Origin: Streptomyces sp. STR69
Lineage (GTDB): Bacteria; Actinomycetota; Actinomycetes; Streptomycetales; Streptomycetaceae
NCBI RefSeq assembly: GCF_024519455.1
Contig: NZ_JALJRY010000013.1
Coordinates: 62,001 to 126,000, forward strand
Direction: 5' to 3'
DNA: 64,000 bases
Numbering within the stretch: position 1 is the stretch's first letter; every line of letters begins with the position of its first letter. Positions 17,301 to 25,500 of the stretch are shown piece after piece. The notes beneath the pieces are model-generated. The model saw nothing but the letters and a program-made list of their open reading frames with translations. It ran no database searches and was not told the DNA's origin. The translations under genes were made by a program, and so were the position numbers.

Positions 17301-17916
17301 GCCGCGCACGCTGCGGGCGAACCTGGCCCACGCTCGCAGGAGGGCCGACGGCAGCACCCTGGTCGTACCGGAACGGCCGGTGTTCAGCACCCGTTCGCGC
17401 AAGGAGGCGGACTGGCGGCTGATCCTGGTGGTCGACGTGTCCGGGTCGATGGAGGCCTCCGTGATCTGGGCGGCGCTGACCGCGGCCGTGCTGGGCGGAG
17501 TGCCCACGCTCAGCACACACTTCCTGGCGTTCTCGACGGACGTGATCGACCTGACGGACAAGGTCGAGGACCCGTTGTCCCTGCTGTTGGAGGTGCGTGT
17601 GGGCGGCGGCACCCACATCGCGGCCGGTCTGGCCCACGCCCGCTCCCTGGTGACCGTACCCAGCCGGACCCTCGTCGTGGTGGTGAGTGACTTCGAGGAG
17701 GGCTACCCGCTGGGCGGACTCCTGGGCGAGGTACGGGCGCTCGCGAGTTCCGGGGTGCATCTGATGGGCTGCGCCGCTCTGGACGACCACGGCACCCCGC
17801 GCTACTCCGTGCCGGTGGCCCGACAACTCGTCGCGGCCGGAATGCCCGTCGCCGCCCTCAGTCCCCTCGCCCTCGCCCGCTGGGTGGGCGAACGCCTCCG
17901 CGGAGAGTCCCGATGA
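14389..17916 (+). CDS. DUF5682-like domain fused to C-terminal VWA domain
   Basis: This 1,175-residue protein starts at a GTG overlapping the ATPase stop (GTGA). The N-terminal part resembles DUF5682: YLLGVRHHSPALAAAVPALL with H27-H28, VVCVELPVDFQPWL, and IGAFHAPALA with H226. Paired Gx(x)HH and GxFH motifs recall the TraB/TIKI-EreA superfamily of probable metal-dependent hydrolases. The centre is helical. The C-terminal 200 residues are a VWA domain with a full MIDAS: D1016-V-S1018-G-S1020, T1075 in GGGTHIAAGL, and D1101 in VVVSDFEEG. E. coli splits these as separate proteins (YehM and YehP), so here the two functions are fused. Metal-dependent adhesion to the MoxR ring or client is inferred from the family. 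Confidence 0.83.
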   Translation: MTIAQDPRVALDTLADSVVPYLLGVRHHSPALAAAVPALLNAAGAEVVCVELPVDFQPWLTHLGAPGTLAPVALAGAGADGRLGFYPFADFSPELAAVRWARERGVEVVCCDLPMADARWHAEVPECTEAAGRQAPTSFAQALTAAGTGRDGDDLWDRSVEVRAPGCAPESLRRAALGVGWALRQDAESNGGVPPVDLAREAHMRETIALAATGGRRVAAVIGAFHAPALAHGADGPEQASAGSALPTEPSSVVTSLVPYAFDLLDSRSGYPAGIRDPRWQQAVFGAAGDPELLYDAAARAITGVCRELRAAGHTAGTGEARETLRVACDLARVRGLPAPGRGEVLEALTSVMGQGEPLGRGRALARALEVVLVGTDRGRVAPGTPRSGLAPSVESELAALRLPGPDDPASRELRLDPLRSALDNRREILLRRLDVCGVGYGEPVEVTGTGDAAALSTRWRLAWVPSVPVRLDLAGVRGVTAALAAEGTLRETFRRESAEGGPTSGLVLTGLRDAARCDLPVLVAQRLTEAAEVLPASATLPELLTGLDLLEALRRGHLPGTTPETQQAAGLLAADLLESAVRSLPGLAGSDDPEEAAALVALATRAADHRLGLRMDEALGGLAHTGSPLVQGAALACRVLLDLDDADALGARAAGWIDTATGPDARHALARRLAGLLTGAASLLQSAPTALDPLLDRVDSLGDQAFLDRLPALRGGFDTLSPAGRDRLLHTVTERLGDRLDLTLSASPRLLALWAAADEAGRTAVEALRMTPPTPRTADAPDPGTAVTRPAPVPDPSINDVLRLTPTDRWRLLLGRENDKLPAGARRYAHALDELYGRGRGEGSSDLGRDSGPGGGQDASFPSAREWAEELQVLFGAEVREEVLAGAADQGRSDVLAELDPTSVRPSVDLLSSVLSLAGGMPEQQLARLRPLVRRLVDELAKELATRLRPALSGLATPRPTRRPGGRIDLPRTLRANLAHARRRADGSTLVVPERPVFSTRSRKEADWRLILVVDVSGSMEASVIWAALTAAVLGGVPTLSTHFLAFSTDVIDLTDKVEDPLSLLLEVRVGGGTHIAAGLAHARSLVTVPSRTLVVVVSDFEEGYPLGGLLGEVRALASSGVHLMGCAALDDHGTPRYSVPVARQLVAAGMPVAALSPLALARWVGERLRGESR

Positions 17917-19802
17917 ACCCCGAACTGCCCCCGGTGGCGCCCGAGGTGGCCGCTGCCGCCGTGGAGGCCCTGACCTCCCGACTGCGCAAGAAGCTGGACG
18001 CCGCGATCGAGACGTATGTGGCCGCACCCGTCGTCGTCGAGGGCGCCGTGCGGCGTGTGCGGTGCGGTGAGGACGCGGAGGTCGTCCTCACTCCGGGTCC
18101 TTCCGGGGCGGTCGCGGACGCAGGGGAGGCCGTGTGCAGTTGTCTGCTGGCCCCTAGGTGCCTGCACCTCGCCGCTGTGCTCGGCGCGTGTCCGGTGGCG
18201 GACGCGGAGACAGCCGTAGCCCAAGAGGTCGGCACCGCTGCGGAGGCCGAATCGCCGACGCACAGCACCGTCCAATCCGTCGTCGGCGTGCCCGGACCGG
18301 ACACCGCCGCACCACCGCCGCAAACGGGCCCCACGGACGCGCAGTCGACCGCGGCACGCTCGCTGTGGGACGCCGCGGCTGCTGTTCTGGCCGCCGGGGT
18401 GCCCGCCGCGGGCGCGGTGGCGCAGGCGGAGGTGCTGCGGGCCTCGCACACGGCGCGCCTGGCCGGGCTGCACCGCGCGGAGGCGGCGGCGCTGCGGGTG
18501 GTCCGCGGCCTGCGGGGCGCCCGATCGCGCCACGACGGCCACCGACTGGCCGACCTGGTCGCCGATCTGCGTGAACTCCTGCTGACCACAGGCCTGTTGG
18601 CGGCGGCGGATCCGGCCCCGGCGCTGGTCGGAACCGCCCGCCGCGCCTACCGGCCGGAGGGCGCGCTGCGCGTGCACGGGGTGTGCCGGGAGCCGGTGAT
18701 CTCCGCCACCGGTTACGGCGGGGTGGTCACCCATGTCATCTCCGACGACGGGCGCTGGTTCACCGTCGCGGACGTGAAACCGGGGGGTCCAGCCCGTGCG
18801 CGCGGAGCCGCCACGGCCACGGTCGCGCTCGGTTCGGGCAGCGTCGACCATGCCGGGCTCTCCCGAGGCGGGCTGCTGATCTCGGGGGCGACGCTGTCCT
18901 CGGACGGTCGTCTCGGTGCCGGCAAGGGAGTCCGGGCGACGCCGGTCGCCGGCCGGTCCTGGACCTCGGGCCCGTTGGCCGCCCTGTTCGCCCGGCCGCT
19001 CGCCGAGGCCGTCGCCGCCAGGCTCGGGAACGCTCCGGTGAGCGATCCGGAGGGCGCCGAGCGGACGGCCGGTGAGCTGATCGGCTGTGATCTGGTCATC
19101 GTCGGAGTGGTCGACCAGCAGGTGCTCGCCCAGGAGTTGGCCCCCGGCCGGGCGGACTCGGACGGTCTGCTGATCCGCCTCCTGCCGTCCAACGGTCACC
19201 CCGACCTCGCCCACACCGCGAACCTTCGCCGCCTGGCCTCCCGCCCCGGGCTGCGGCTGCGCGTCGTCGGCCGCCTCGACCCCGATCACGCCGCCACGCT
19301 ACGGCCGCTCGCAGTCGGCCCCCTACCGGAACCGGACGCGAGTACGGCGACGTTGCGGCTGCCCGCGGAGTGGCTGGGCCACGCCGATCTGGGCTACGAC
19401 CGCATCGAGGGCATCCATCTGCCACCCGTCGACGCTCTCCCGGAAACGGCCGGGCTCCCCCACGTCCCGTCCGACCCGGTGGCCGAGGCGCCGTTGTGGC
19501 GGCTACGGCGAATGGTCGAAGTCGCCGTGTCCGGCGGACGCAGGGCCGCAGCCGAGCCCGCGCGTGACGGCGACCGGGGCGGGGCCGTCGTAGCGCTGCG
19601 GCGGGCCGGTTTCCGGACGGCCGCCGACCTGTCGCACGCCCTCGCCGCGGAGGCGGATCGGCGTGGGCGCGATGTGTTCGGCCGTACCGAGGAAGCCGAC
19701 CCGGACGGGTACGCGCGTGCCTGGCTCGCCGCGGCCGTCTACCTGGCCGACACCGAACGGGCGCTGGTCCGCGCGACCTGGGAGCCGCCGGACGCGAGCT
19801 GA
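17913..19802 (+). CDS. SWIM zinc-finger protein, last gene of the MoxR-VWA operon
   Basis: This 629-residue protein overlaps the VWA gene stop by ATGA. A SWIM-type zinc finger is visible at C75-x-C77-x5-C83-x-H85 (VCSCLLAPRCLHL); this motif binds DNA or protein. After an Ala/Pro-rich linker (about 95-150) comes a long helical stretch and then strand-rich segments (VHGVCREPVISATGYGGVVT, GLLISGATLSSDGRLGAGKG). The same SWIM protein closes the MoxR-VWA cluster in other bacteria (E. coli YehQ type). It may be the recognition module of the complex; that is inference. The gene ends 25 bases before a convergent MFS gene, with no clear terminator between. Confidence 0.82.
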   Translation: MNPELPPVAPEVAAAAVEALTSRLRKKLDAAIETYVAAPVVVEGAVRRVRCGEDAEVVLTPGPSGAVADAGEAVCSCLLAPRCLHLAAVLGACPVADAETAVAQEVGTAAEAESPTHSTVQSVVGVPGPDTAAPPPQTGPTDAQSTAARSLWDAAAAVLAAGVPAAGAVAQAEVLRASHTARLAGLHRAEAAALRVVRGLRGARSRHDGHRLADLVADLRELLLTTGLLAAADPAPALVGTARRAYRPEGALRVHGVCREPVISATGYGGVVTHVISDDGRWFTVADVKPGGPARARGAATATVALGSGSVDHAGLSRGGLLISGATLSSDGRLGAGKGVRATPVAGRSWTSGPLAALFARPLAEAVAARLGNAPVSDPEGAERTAGELIGCDLVIVGVVDQQVLAQELAPGRADSDGLLIRLLPSNGHPDLAHTANLRRLASRPGLRLRVVGRLDPDHAATLRPLAVGPLPEPDASTATLRLPAEWLGHADLGYDRIEGIHLPPVDALPETAGLPHVPSDPVAEAPLWRLRRMVEVAVSGGRRAAAEPARDGDRGGAVVALRRAGFRTAADLSHALAAEADRRGRDVFGRTEEADPDGYARAWLAAAVYLADTERALVRATWEPPDAS

Positions 19803-19827
19803 CCGGTCGGACCGATCCCCTGGGCGT

Positions 19828-21396
19828 TCAGTCTCCCTTTCCCGCTGCCGGGGTCGCCCTCAACTCCCGCTTGTCCGGGGGCAGTTCCTGTTGGACTCCG
19901 CGGCGCAGGCCGAGCAGGGCGACGACGAAGGCGGCGGCCATGATCACGCCCATGCCGAGGAGAACCGAGCGGGTGGCCTCGGCCACGCCCAGCCGGACGA
20001 AGTGCGGAATGGACTCGGTGCTTCCACCGCCTTGTCCCGAACTCAGCCGGGAGATCGACTCGGCCTCCCGGCTCGCCGCCTCGTGGTCCATGCCCTGTGC
20101 GGTCAGGGACTGGGTGATCCGTGACTGCAGCACGGAGGCGAAGATCGTGCCGAGGACGGCCAGGCCCAGGCTGGAGCCGTAGTTGCGCACGGTCTGTGTG
20201 ACGCCGGTCGCCTCGCCGTAGGAGCGCTGGGGCACCCGGTTGACCGCGTCGGTGTTGGCCTGTCCCAGCATCAGCCCCATTCCCGCGCCCGCGAGGACGA
20301 TGCACCACACGATGCGGCTCTCGCTGAGGTCAGTCACCCGGCCCGCCCAGAGGAAGAAGCCGACGCAGGCCAGTGCGCAGCCCAGCACGACGGGCCGTTT
20401 GGCGCCGATCCGGTCGAGCATCCGTCCGCCGACCTGGGCGGCCACCACGAAGCCGAGGAAGAAGTAGAGCAGGTCGAGGCCGGCGTCGGAGGCCTTCTTC
20501 CCGAGGGCGACCTCCGCGTAGACGCTGGTGAAGAAGAACACCGGCACGAAGGCGGCCATGGCCACGCCCAGGACGATGTTCTGCACGGTGAAGGCCCGGT
20601 CGCGGAAGAGGTCGACGTCCAGCAGCGGATGGGTCGTTCGCCGCTCGACGAGGACGAAGACCACGAGCAGCAGCAGGCCCACGACGATGCACAGCCAGGT
20701 CGCCGCGGAGTGCCAGCCCCACAGATAGGACTGCTGGAAGCCGAAGATGCTCAGGCCCACGCCGGCCACGATGAGTGCCAGTCCGCGGTAGTCCATCGGG
20801 GCCGGCCGGTTCGGGGTGTGCGGGCGCGCCATCGCGATGAGTACGAGTGCCACGACGGCGACGGGGATGTTGACCCAGAAGATGGCCCGCCAGGTCCATT
20901 GGGTCAGCCAGCCGCCGAGGATCGGTCCGACCGCGGTGAGTCCGCCCGCGATGCCGAAGAAGAGGGCGAGCGCCTTGCCGCGTTCCTGCAGCGCGTAGGA
21001 GTCGACCACGATGGCCAGGGCCGCCGGGTACATGATCGCTCCGCCGGCTCCCTGGAGGGCCCGGAACGCGATCAGCCATCCTTCGGCCGCGCCGCCCTCG
21101 GGGGTCAGTCCGCACAGTGCGGAGGCCACGGCGAAGACGACCACCCCGAGGACGACCATGCGCCGGTGCCCGACGGTGTCGGCCAGCCGTCCCCCGAAGG
21201 CGAACAGGGCGGCCATGGCCAGCAGGTAGGAGTTGATCGCCCACTGCACGCCGGTGTTCGACAGCCCCAGCTCGGCCTGGATGTTCGGTGCGGCGATGGA
21301 CACGATCGTCTGGTCGATGAACGTCATCGCCACCGCGAAGATCATCGCGGCCAGCGTCAGCCGCCCGGACGAGGACGAGGTTCCGGTTCCGGACAT
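19828..21396 (-). CDS. MFS multidrug efflux transporter, DHA2 (EmrB/QacA) family
   Basis: This 522-residue integral membrane protein has the 14-helix plan of DHA2 drug:proton antiporters. Seen: helix 1 with motif D1 (FIDQTIVSIAAPNIQAELGL), motif A between helices 2 and 3 (GGRLADTVGHRRMVVLG), motif B (FRALQGAGGAIMYPAALA) and motif C in helix 5 (GLTAVGPILGGWLT). A substrate such as an antibiotic or dye cannot be read from sequence. AAAGG lies about 8 bases before the ATG. No TetR or MarR gene is adjacent. It converges with the MoxR-VWA operon and is transcribed away from the secreted-protein gene upstream of it, with a hairpin between. Confidence 0.9.
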   Translation of the reverse strand: MSGTGTSSSSGRLTLAAMIFAVAMTFIDQTIVSIAAPNIQAELGLSNTGVQWAINSYLLAMAALFAFGGRLADTVGHRRMVVLGVVVFAVASALCGLTPEGGAAEGWLIAFRALQGAGGAIMYPAALAIVVDSYALQERGKALALFFGIAGGLTAVGPILGGWLTQWTWRAIFWVNIPVAVVALVLIAMARPHTPNRPAPMDYRGLALIVAGVGLSIFGFQQSYLWGWHSAATWLCIVVGLLLLVVFVLVERRTTHPLLDVDLFRDRAFTVQNIVLGVAMAAFVPVFFFTSVYAEVALGKKASDAGLDLLYFFLGFVVAAQVGGRMLDRIGAKRPVVLGCALACVGFFLWAGRVTDLSESRIVWCIVLAGAGMGLMLGQANTDAVNRVPQRSYGEATGVTQTVRNYGSSLGLAVLGTIFASVLQSRITQSLTAQGMDHEAASREAESISRLSSGQGGGSTESIPHFVRLGVAEATRSVLLGMGVIMAAAFVVALLGLRRGVQQELPPDKRELRATPAAGKGD

Positions 21397-21479
21397 GCGG
21401 TGGCCTTTCGGGTGTCTCCACTCCCCTCGCTGACGCTCATCGTCACCTGCGGGCGCGATTTCCGCATCCGTCGGCCGGG

Positions 21480-21506
21480 CCGGCGTCCACCCCGGACGGA
21501 CGCCGG
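21480..21506 (-). terminator. GC-rich hairpin between secreted-protein gene and MFS gene
   Basis: A 9-base arm CCGGCGTCC (21480-21488) is repeated inverted as GGACGCCGG (21498-21506) around a 9-base loop. It lies 48 bases past the stop of the secreted-protein gene (21554) and about 84 bases before the MFS start, so it would end the former transcript. No T-run follows, as is normal in Streptomyces. Confidence 0.55.
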
Positions 21507-21553
21507 ACCGGCCCCGGACTACCGCGCCGACAGGCGGGCGCGGGCGCCGATCG

Positions 21554-22345
21554 TCACCGGACGTCGACGAAGTCGCCTGCGGCCGTGGACGGGCCGGTGG
21601 TGGGGGTGCCGGTGAAGACGAACCGGAAGTAGCCGTCGGTCCTGGCCTTGGTCGTGGTCTTCAGCGTGCCGCCGACGCCGCTGGTGACGGTCTTCAGCGT
21701 GGTGTAGACGGAGCTGCCCTTCTTACGGAACTGCAGTTGGACCGGCCGTCCCTGGTAGCCCGTGTAGGTGCCGCTCTCCCAGTTGGCGCGGGTCAGCTTC
21801 CCGGTGACGGTGATCGTCCTGCCCTTCTTCACCGGCTCGGGCGAGGCGTTGACCGTCACCTTGGCGTACCGCTTGAAGTTCGCCGTGCCGGCGACGTCGA
21901 TCTCCGTCCATTCGTCCTTGGTGTCCTGCGCCCCGGCGAGCACCTTCCAGGCTCCGGCGAGGCCGTTGTGGTCGAAGTCCCGCGCGGCGTCCACAGCGAG
22001 GCTCACCTTGCATGTGGAGGTGGTCGGGTCCGCCGGCGACACCGCGCATGTTCCCGTCGGCGGGTACAGCGGCAGGGCGCCGTCGGCGTCGTCCGTGTTG
22101 GGCCCGTGCCACAGATAGGCCCAGGACGTGGCGACCCCCTCCGGGTCGTGGGCCGTCCACGTGATCGTGACCGTCGTTCTGGTGGTCGGGCCGAGCACGA
22201 TGTCCTTGCCTCCGTTGACCACGACGTTCGAGAACGTGGTGTCGTCGGCGGCGCTCCGGTCGGCCGCCTGGGCGGTGGCCGGAAGCATCGATGCGGAAAG
22301 GGTGGCCGTCAGGAAAGTGACGGCGACGGCCGGGCGGATGCGCAT
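21554..22345 (-). CDS. Secreted beta-sandwich protein, function unknown
   Basis: This 263-residue protein has a Sec signal peptide (RPAVAVTFLTATLSASMLPA then AQA/AD cleavage near residue 28). The mature part reads as two Ig-like beta-sandwich segments: residues about 35-150 (VVNGGKDIVLG, TTVTITWTAHDPEGVA) and about 160-263 (KVTVNASPEPVKKGRTITVT, RPVQLQFRKKGSSVYTTLKT, and a FRFVFTGT end). The second segment resembles the stress-related repeat common in Streptomyces secreted proteins. Two Cys (GTCAVSP, STCKVS) could form a disulfide. No enzymatic motif is seen. GAGGGGGG lies before the ATG. It shares orientation with the beta-galactosidase gene, whose stop is 160 bases upstream, but a single transcript is not shown. 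Confidence 0.75.
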   Translation of the reverse strand: MRIRPAVAVTFLTATLSASMLPATAQAADRSAADDTTFSNVVVNGGKDIVLGPTTRTTVTITWTAHDPEGVATSWAYLWHGPNTDDADGALPLYPPTGTCAVSPADPTTSTCKVSLAVDAARDFDHNGLAGAWKVLAGAQDTKDEWTEIDVAGTANFKRYAKVTVNASPEPVKKGRTITVTGKLTRANWESGTYTGYQGRPVQLQFRKKGSSVYTTLKTVTSGVGGTLKTTTKARTDGYFRFVFTGTPTTGPSTAAGDFVDVR

Positions 22346-22505
22346 GGAGTCCCCCCTCGGGACGCTGGGTCCGCCGCCTCCCCGCGCGACGGACCTGATG
22401 GAGTGTCATCGGTCGCTAGACCCGTGAAGAACGCTCCTGGTTGCCCTGTTCCTGAAACCGGTGCCGCATCCGTCCGCAGGGAGACGATCCGGGTCCTGCG
22501 CCCGA

Positions 22506-25500
22506 TCAGTCACACGTCAGCGTGGGTGTCCCCCAGTCGCCGTGGTCGTTGCCGTTGCCGTCCCCCGCGTCGCCGACCTTGAGGTCGAGCACCTGGGCGC
22601 CGCTGATGTCGACGTCGATCGGCACCGCGGCCTGTTTGCCGCGGATCGTCGGGGTGGTGACGAGGGTCCTGCCATCGGCGATCACGGAGAACGTCACCGT
22701 GCCCGCACCGTTCGTCTCGTCGTCGACGCCGACGTACGCCGTCAACCGCGAGCACTGTCCGGCGAGGTACAGCTCGACGTCACTCACGGAGTTGGTGCCC
22801 AGGCCCTTGGCGTAGCCGACGCCCGCGATGGTGATCGGACGGCCGTCACCGGCCGCCTGTTCGCCGACGCTGGTGTCGCGTTCCACCGGGCCCCATCCGT
22901 TGGTGGACGACAGGAACGGCAGACCGCTCACGTCGCTCTGTCCGGCGGGCGGAGCCGGCGGGATCCCGCGGACGATGCGCTCGTCGTCGCCGACGGCCTG
23001 CCGTCCGCTCTGCCGGTAGGTCACCGTGGCGGTGAGTGCCGAGGCGGACGGCAGCGTTCCGGCCGGGGGCCGGACCTGCCAGGTGAAGGTGGCCGACGTG
23101 CCGGGCCGCAGGCGCTTCACCGACAGGGGGCTCGTGGCACTCGCGCTCCAGCCGTCGGGCGCCGAGAGCGACGCCGTCAGTGCGGAGGCGGACTGTCCGT
23201 CCTTCGGTACCCGGACCGTCGTCGTGGCGGTGAAGGCCTGTCCCGGCTGGGCGGTGTCCGGCACGTCGAGGGTGACATCCGCGCCCGGACGCTTCGGCAT
23301 CGCGTAGGTCCGGGGGTCGTAGCGCGGGCTGTCGTTCTGTGCGACGCGCAGGGAGGAGGCGTAGCTGCCGTAGTCGGTCAGTGAGACCTGGCCGAGGCCG
23401 CCGGTGCTGCCGTCGAGGTTCCACACGGCGATGGCGATGCTGTTGTGGCCGTTCGGGTTCAGGATCCCGTTGGGGACCGGGAAGGTGTGCTGTGGGCCGA
23501 GGTAGTTGACGTAGTTGCCGACCTGCCAGCCGTTCACGAAGATCGTGGCCCGGTACTTGCGTGCCGGGTCGTCCGTGAACGTGAGCCCGAGCGAGGTGTC
23601 CTGACCGTGCGGCAGGTCCAGGGTGACGTCGTTGCGGTACCAGGAGACCCCGGGTGTCGTGTCGGCCGTCGGGAGGGAGACGCGGTTCCACTTGCCGTCC
23701 GGGTAGCCCGGCAGGGACCAGCCGGCCCGCTCGCCGTAGAGGCCGCCCGTCGACAGCGGACCGCGCACGGTGTCCTGGAGGTCCTCGCCGCCTCGTACGC
23801 CCTGGAGGCGCCAGGTGACGGACGTCAGTGGCGCGCCGACGAGGGAGGCGCTGGTCAGGCCGCGTGCGGCCTTGTTGCCGTTGGTGGAGTTGTAGTCCTC
23901 CTCGTGTCCCATGTTGACGGTGAGCACGGAGATGACGTTGTCGCCCGTGGACTTCACCGAACCCGCCGGGAAGGTGAAGTCACCGCCGCCCGTGGTGGAG
24001 CTGCCCAGGAAGGTCCCGTTGAGCCAGACGGAGAACGCCTGCGCGTCTCCTCCCGAGTCCGAGACCAGGTGGATGCCGGTCTCCTTGCCGGTGGCGCGGA
24101 AGCGGCCCCGGTACCAGGTGTTGCCGGTGTGGAAGCCGTAGTCGTCCGCGTAGAGCACCGGTAGCGAGTTGACGCCGGAGACGCTGTTGGTGGTCGCCTT
24201 GTCGGCAACCTGCCAGCTGGTGTCGTCGAATCCGGTGGACGCTTCGGGGGACTCCTCGGCGTGCTTCCAGTTGGTGAGGGTCGGCAGGTGTACGGGGGCG
24301 GCCACCGGGATCTTTCCGGTGCGGCTGCCCGTGTCGGCGGCGTGGGTGGTCAACGCCCTGCCGTTCCAGGTGACTTGGGCGGCGGAGGTGAACACCTCGA
24401 TGTTCTTGTCGTCGGCGTTGTCGCCGGTGAGCGCGACGGTGTGGCCGCCGTGCAGGCTGGTCGCCGTCCGCAGCAGGTGGGTGCCGCGCACGAGCACCGG
24501 GCCGCTCGCCGTGTCCTGACGCCAGAAGGTCTCCGCCGTGGCCTTGTCGCCGACGAGCAGGAGCAGCGGGCGCTTTCCGTCGCCGCTGATGCTGATGCGG
24601 ATCAGGCCCTTGTGCGTGTAGTTCAGCCGCAGGTCACCGGTGGACGGGTCCCAACTGGTCGTGACCGTCCCGCCGTTGGCGGTGACGGTGGGCTCAGTGG
24701 CGTAGCGGAGGACCGTCTCGCCGTCGCTGTCCTGGTCGCCGTAGAGCACGGCGACGTCCCGGTCCCCGATGGTCGCACTGGTCATGATCTCGGAGGTCGA
24801 GTACTGCAACTGGGCATCCCCGAGGCGGTAGTTGGCCACGATCACGTGGGAGTCGCGTCCGTCGAGGGTGATCGCGGTGCCGGGCTGCTGCGGCACCACC
24901 GGGTAGGTCGCCTCCGTAGTGGCGGCCGTGGGCACGTCGATGGCGTCGACGGCCACGTAGTTGTCGGTGGATCCCGAGCTGTGGTTCCCGGCGACGACGA
25001 TCTTCAGTGTGTGCGCGCCGGGTGCCAGGCCGGTCTTCTGGAAGAGCACCGCCTGGCTCTCGCTGCCGGAGTCGTCGACCGTCGCCACCTTGGTGCCGTC
25101 GAGGTAGACGTCGGCGTTGCCGTGGTTGTTGGTCTTCGAGCCGATCCAGCGGATCGCGGTGCCGTCGAAGGGGACGGTGAGCGAGTCACCGGCCTTGTTG
25201 GAGAACGACTCCGTGTGTTTGTAATCGCCGCCGGTGTAGCTCGTGTTGGCCACGTGGGACCACGAACCGGCGTACTGCAGCGCGGAGTCGGGGTCGTCCC
25301 AGGTGTAGGTGGTGTCGTTGGTCGGCTGGGCGTTGAAGTCCAGGGAGATGTGGGTCTTGTCCACGGCTGTGGAGGTGGAGTTGCCGTGCCGCAGGACGTG
25401 GAACTGCGTCCGGGTGTCGGGGTTCATCCGGGCGGTGTCGACGACCGCGGAGTCGTCCGGCGGTGTGGCCCTGATCGCCTCGGTCTTCGTCAGCGGGGCG

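Noticed and set aside
19803..19827. Possible terminator between the MoxR-VWA operon and the MFS gene
   Set aside because: The 25-base gap contains no stable inverted repeat.
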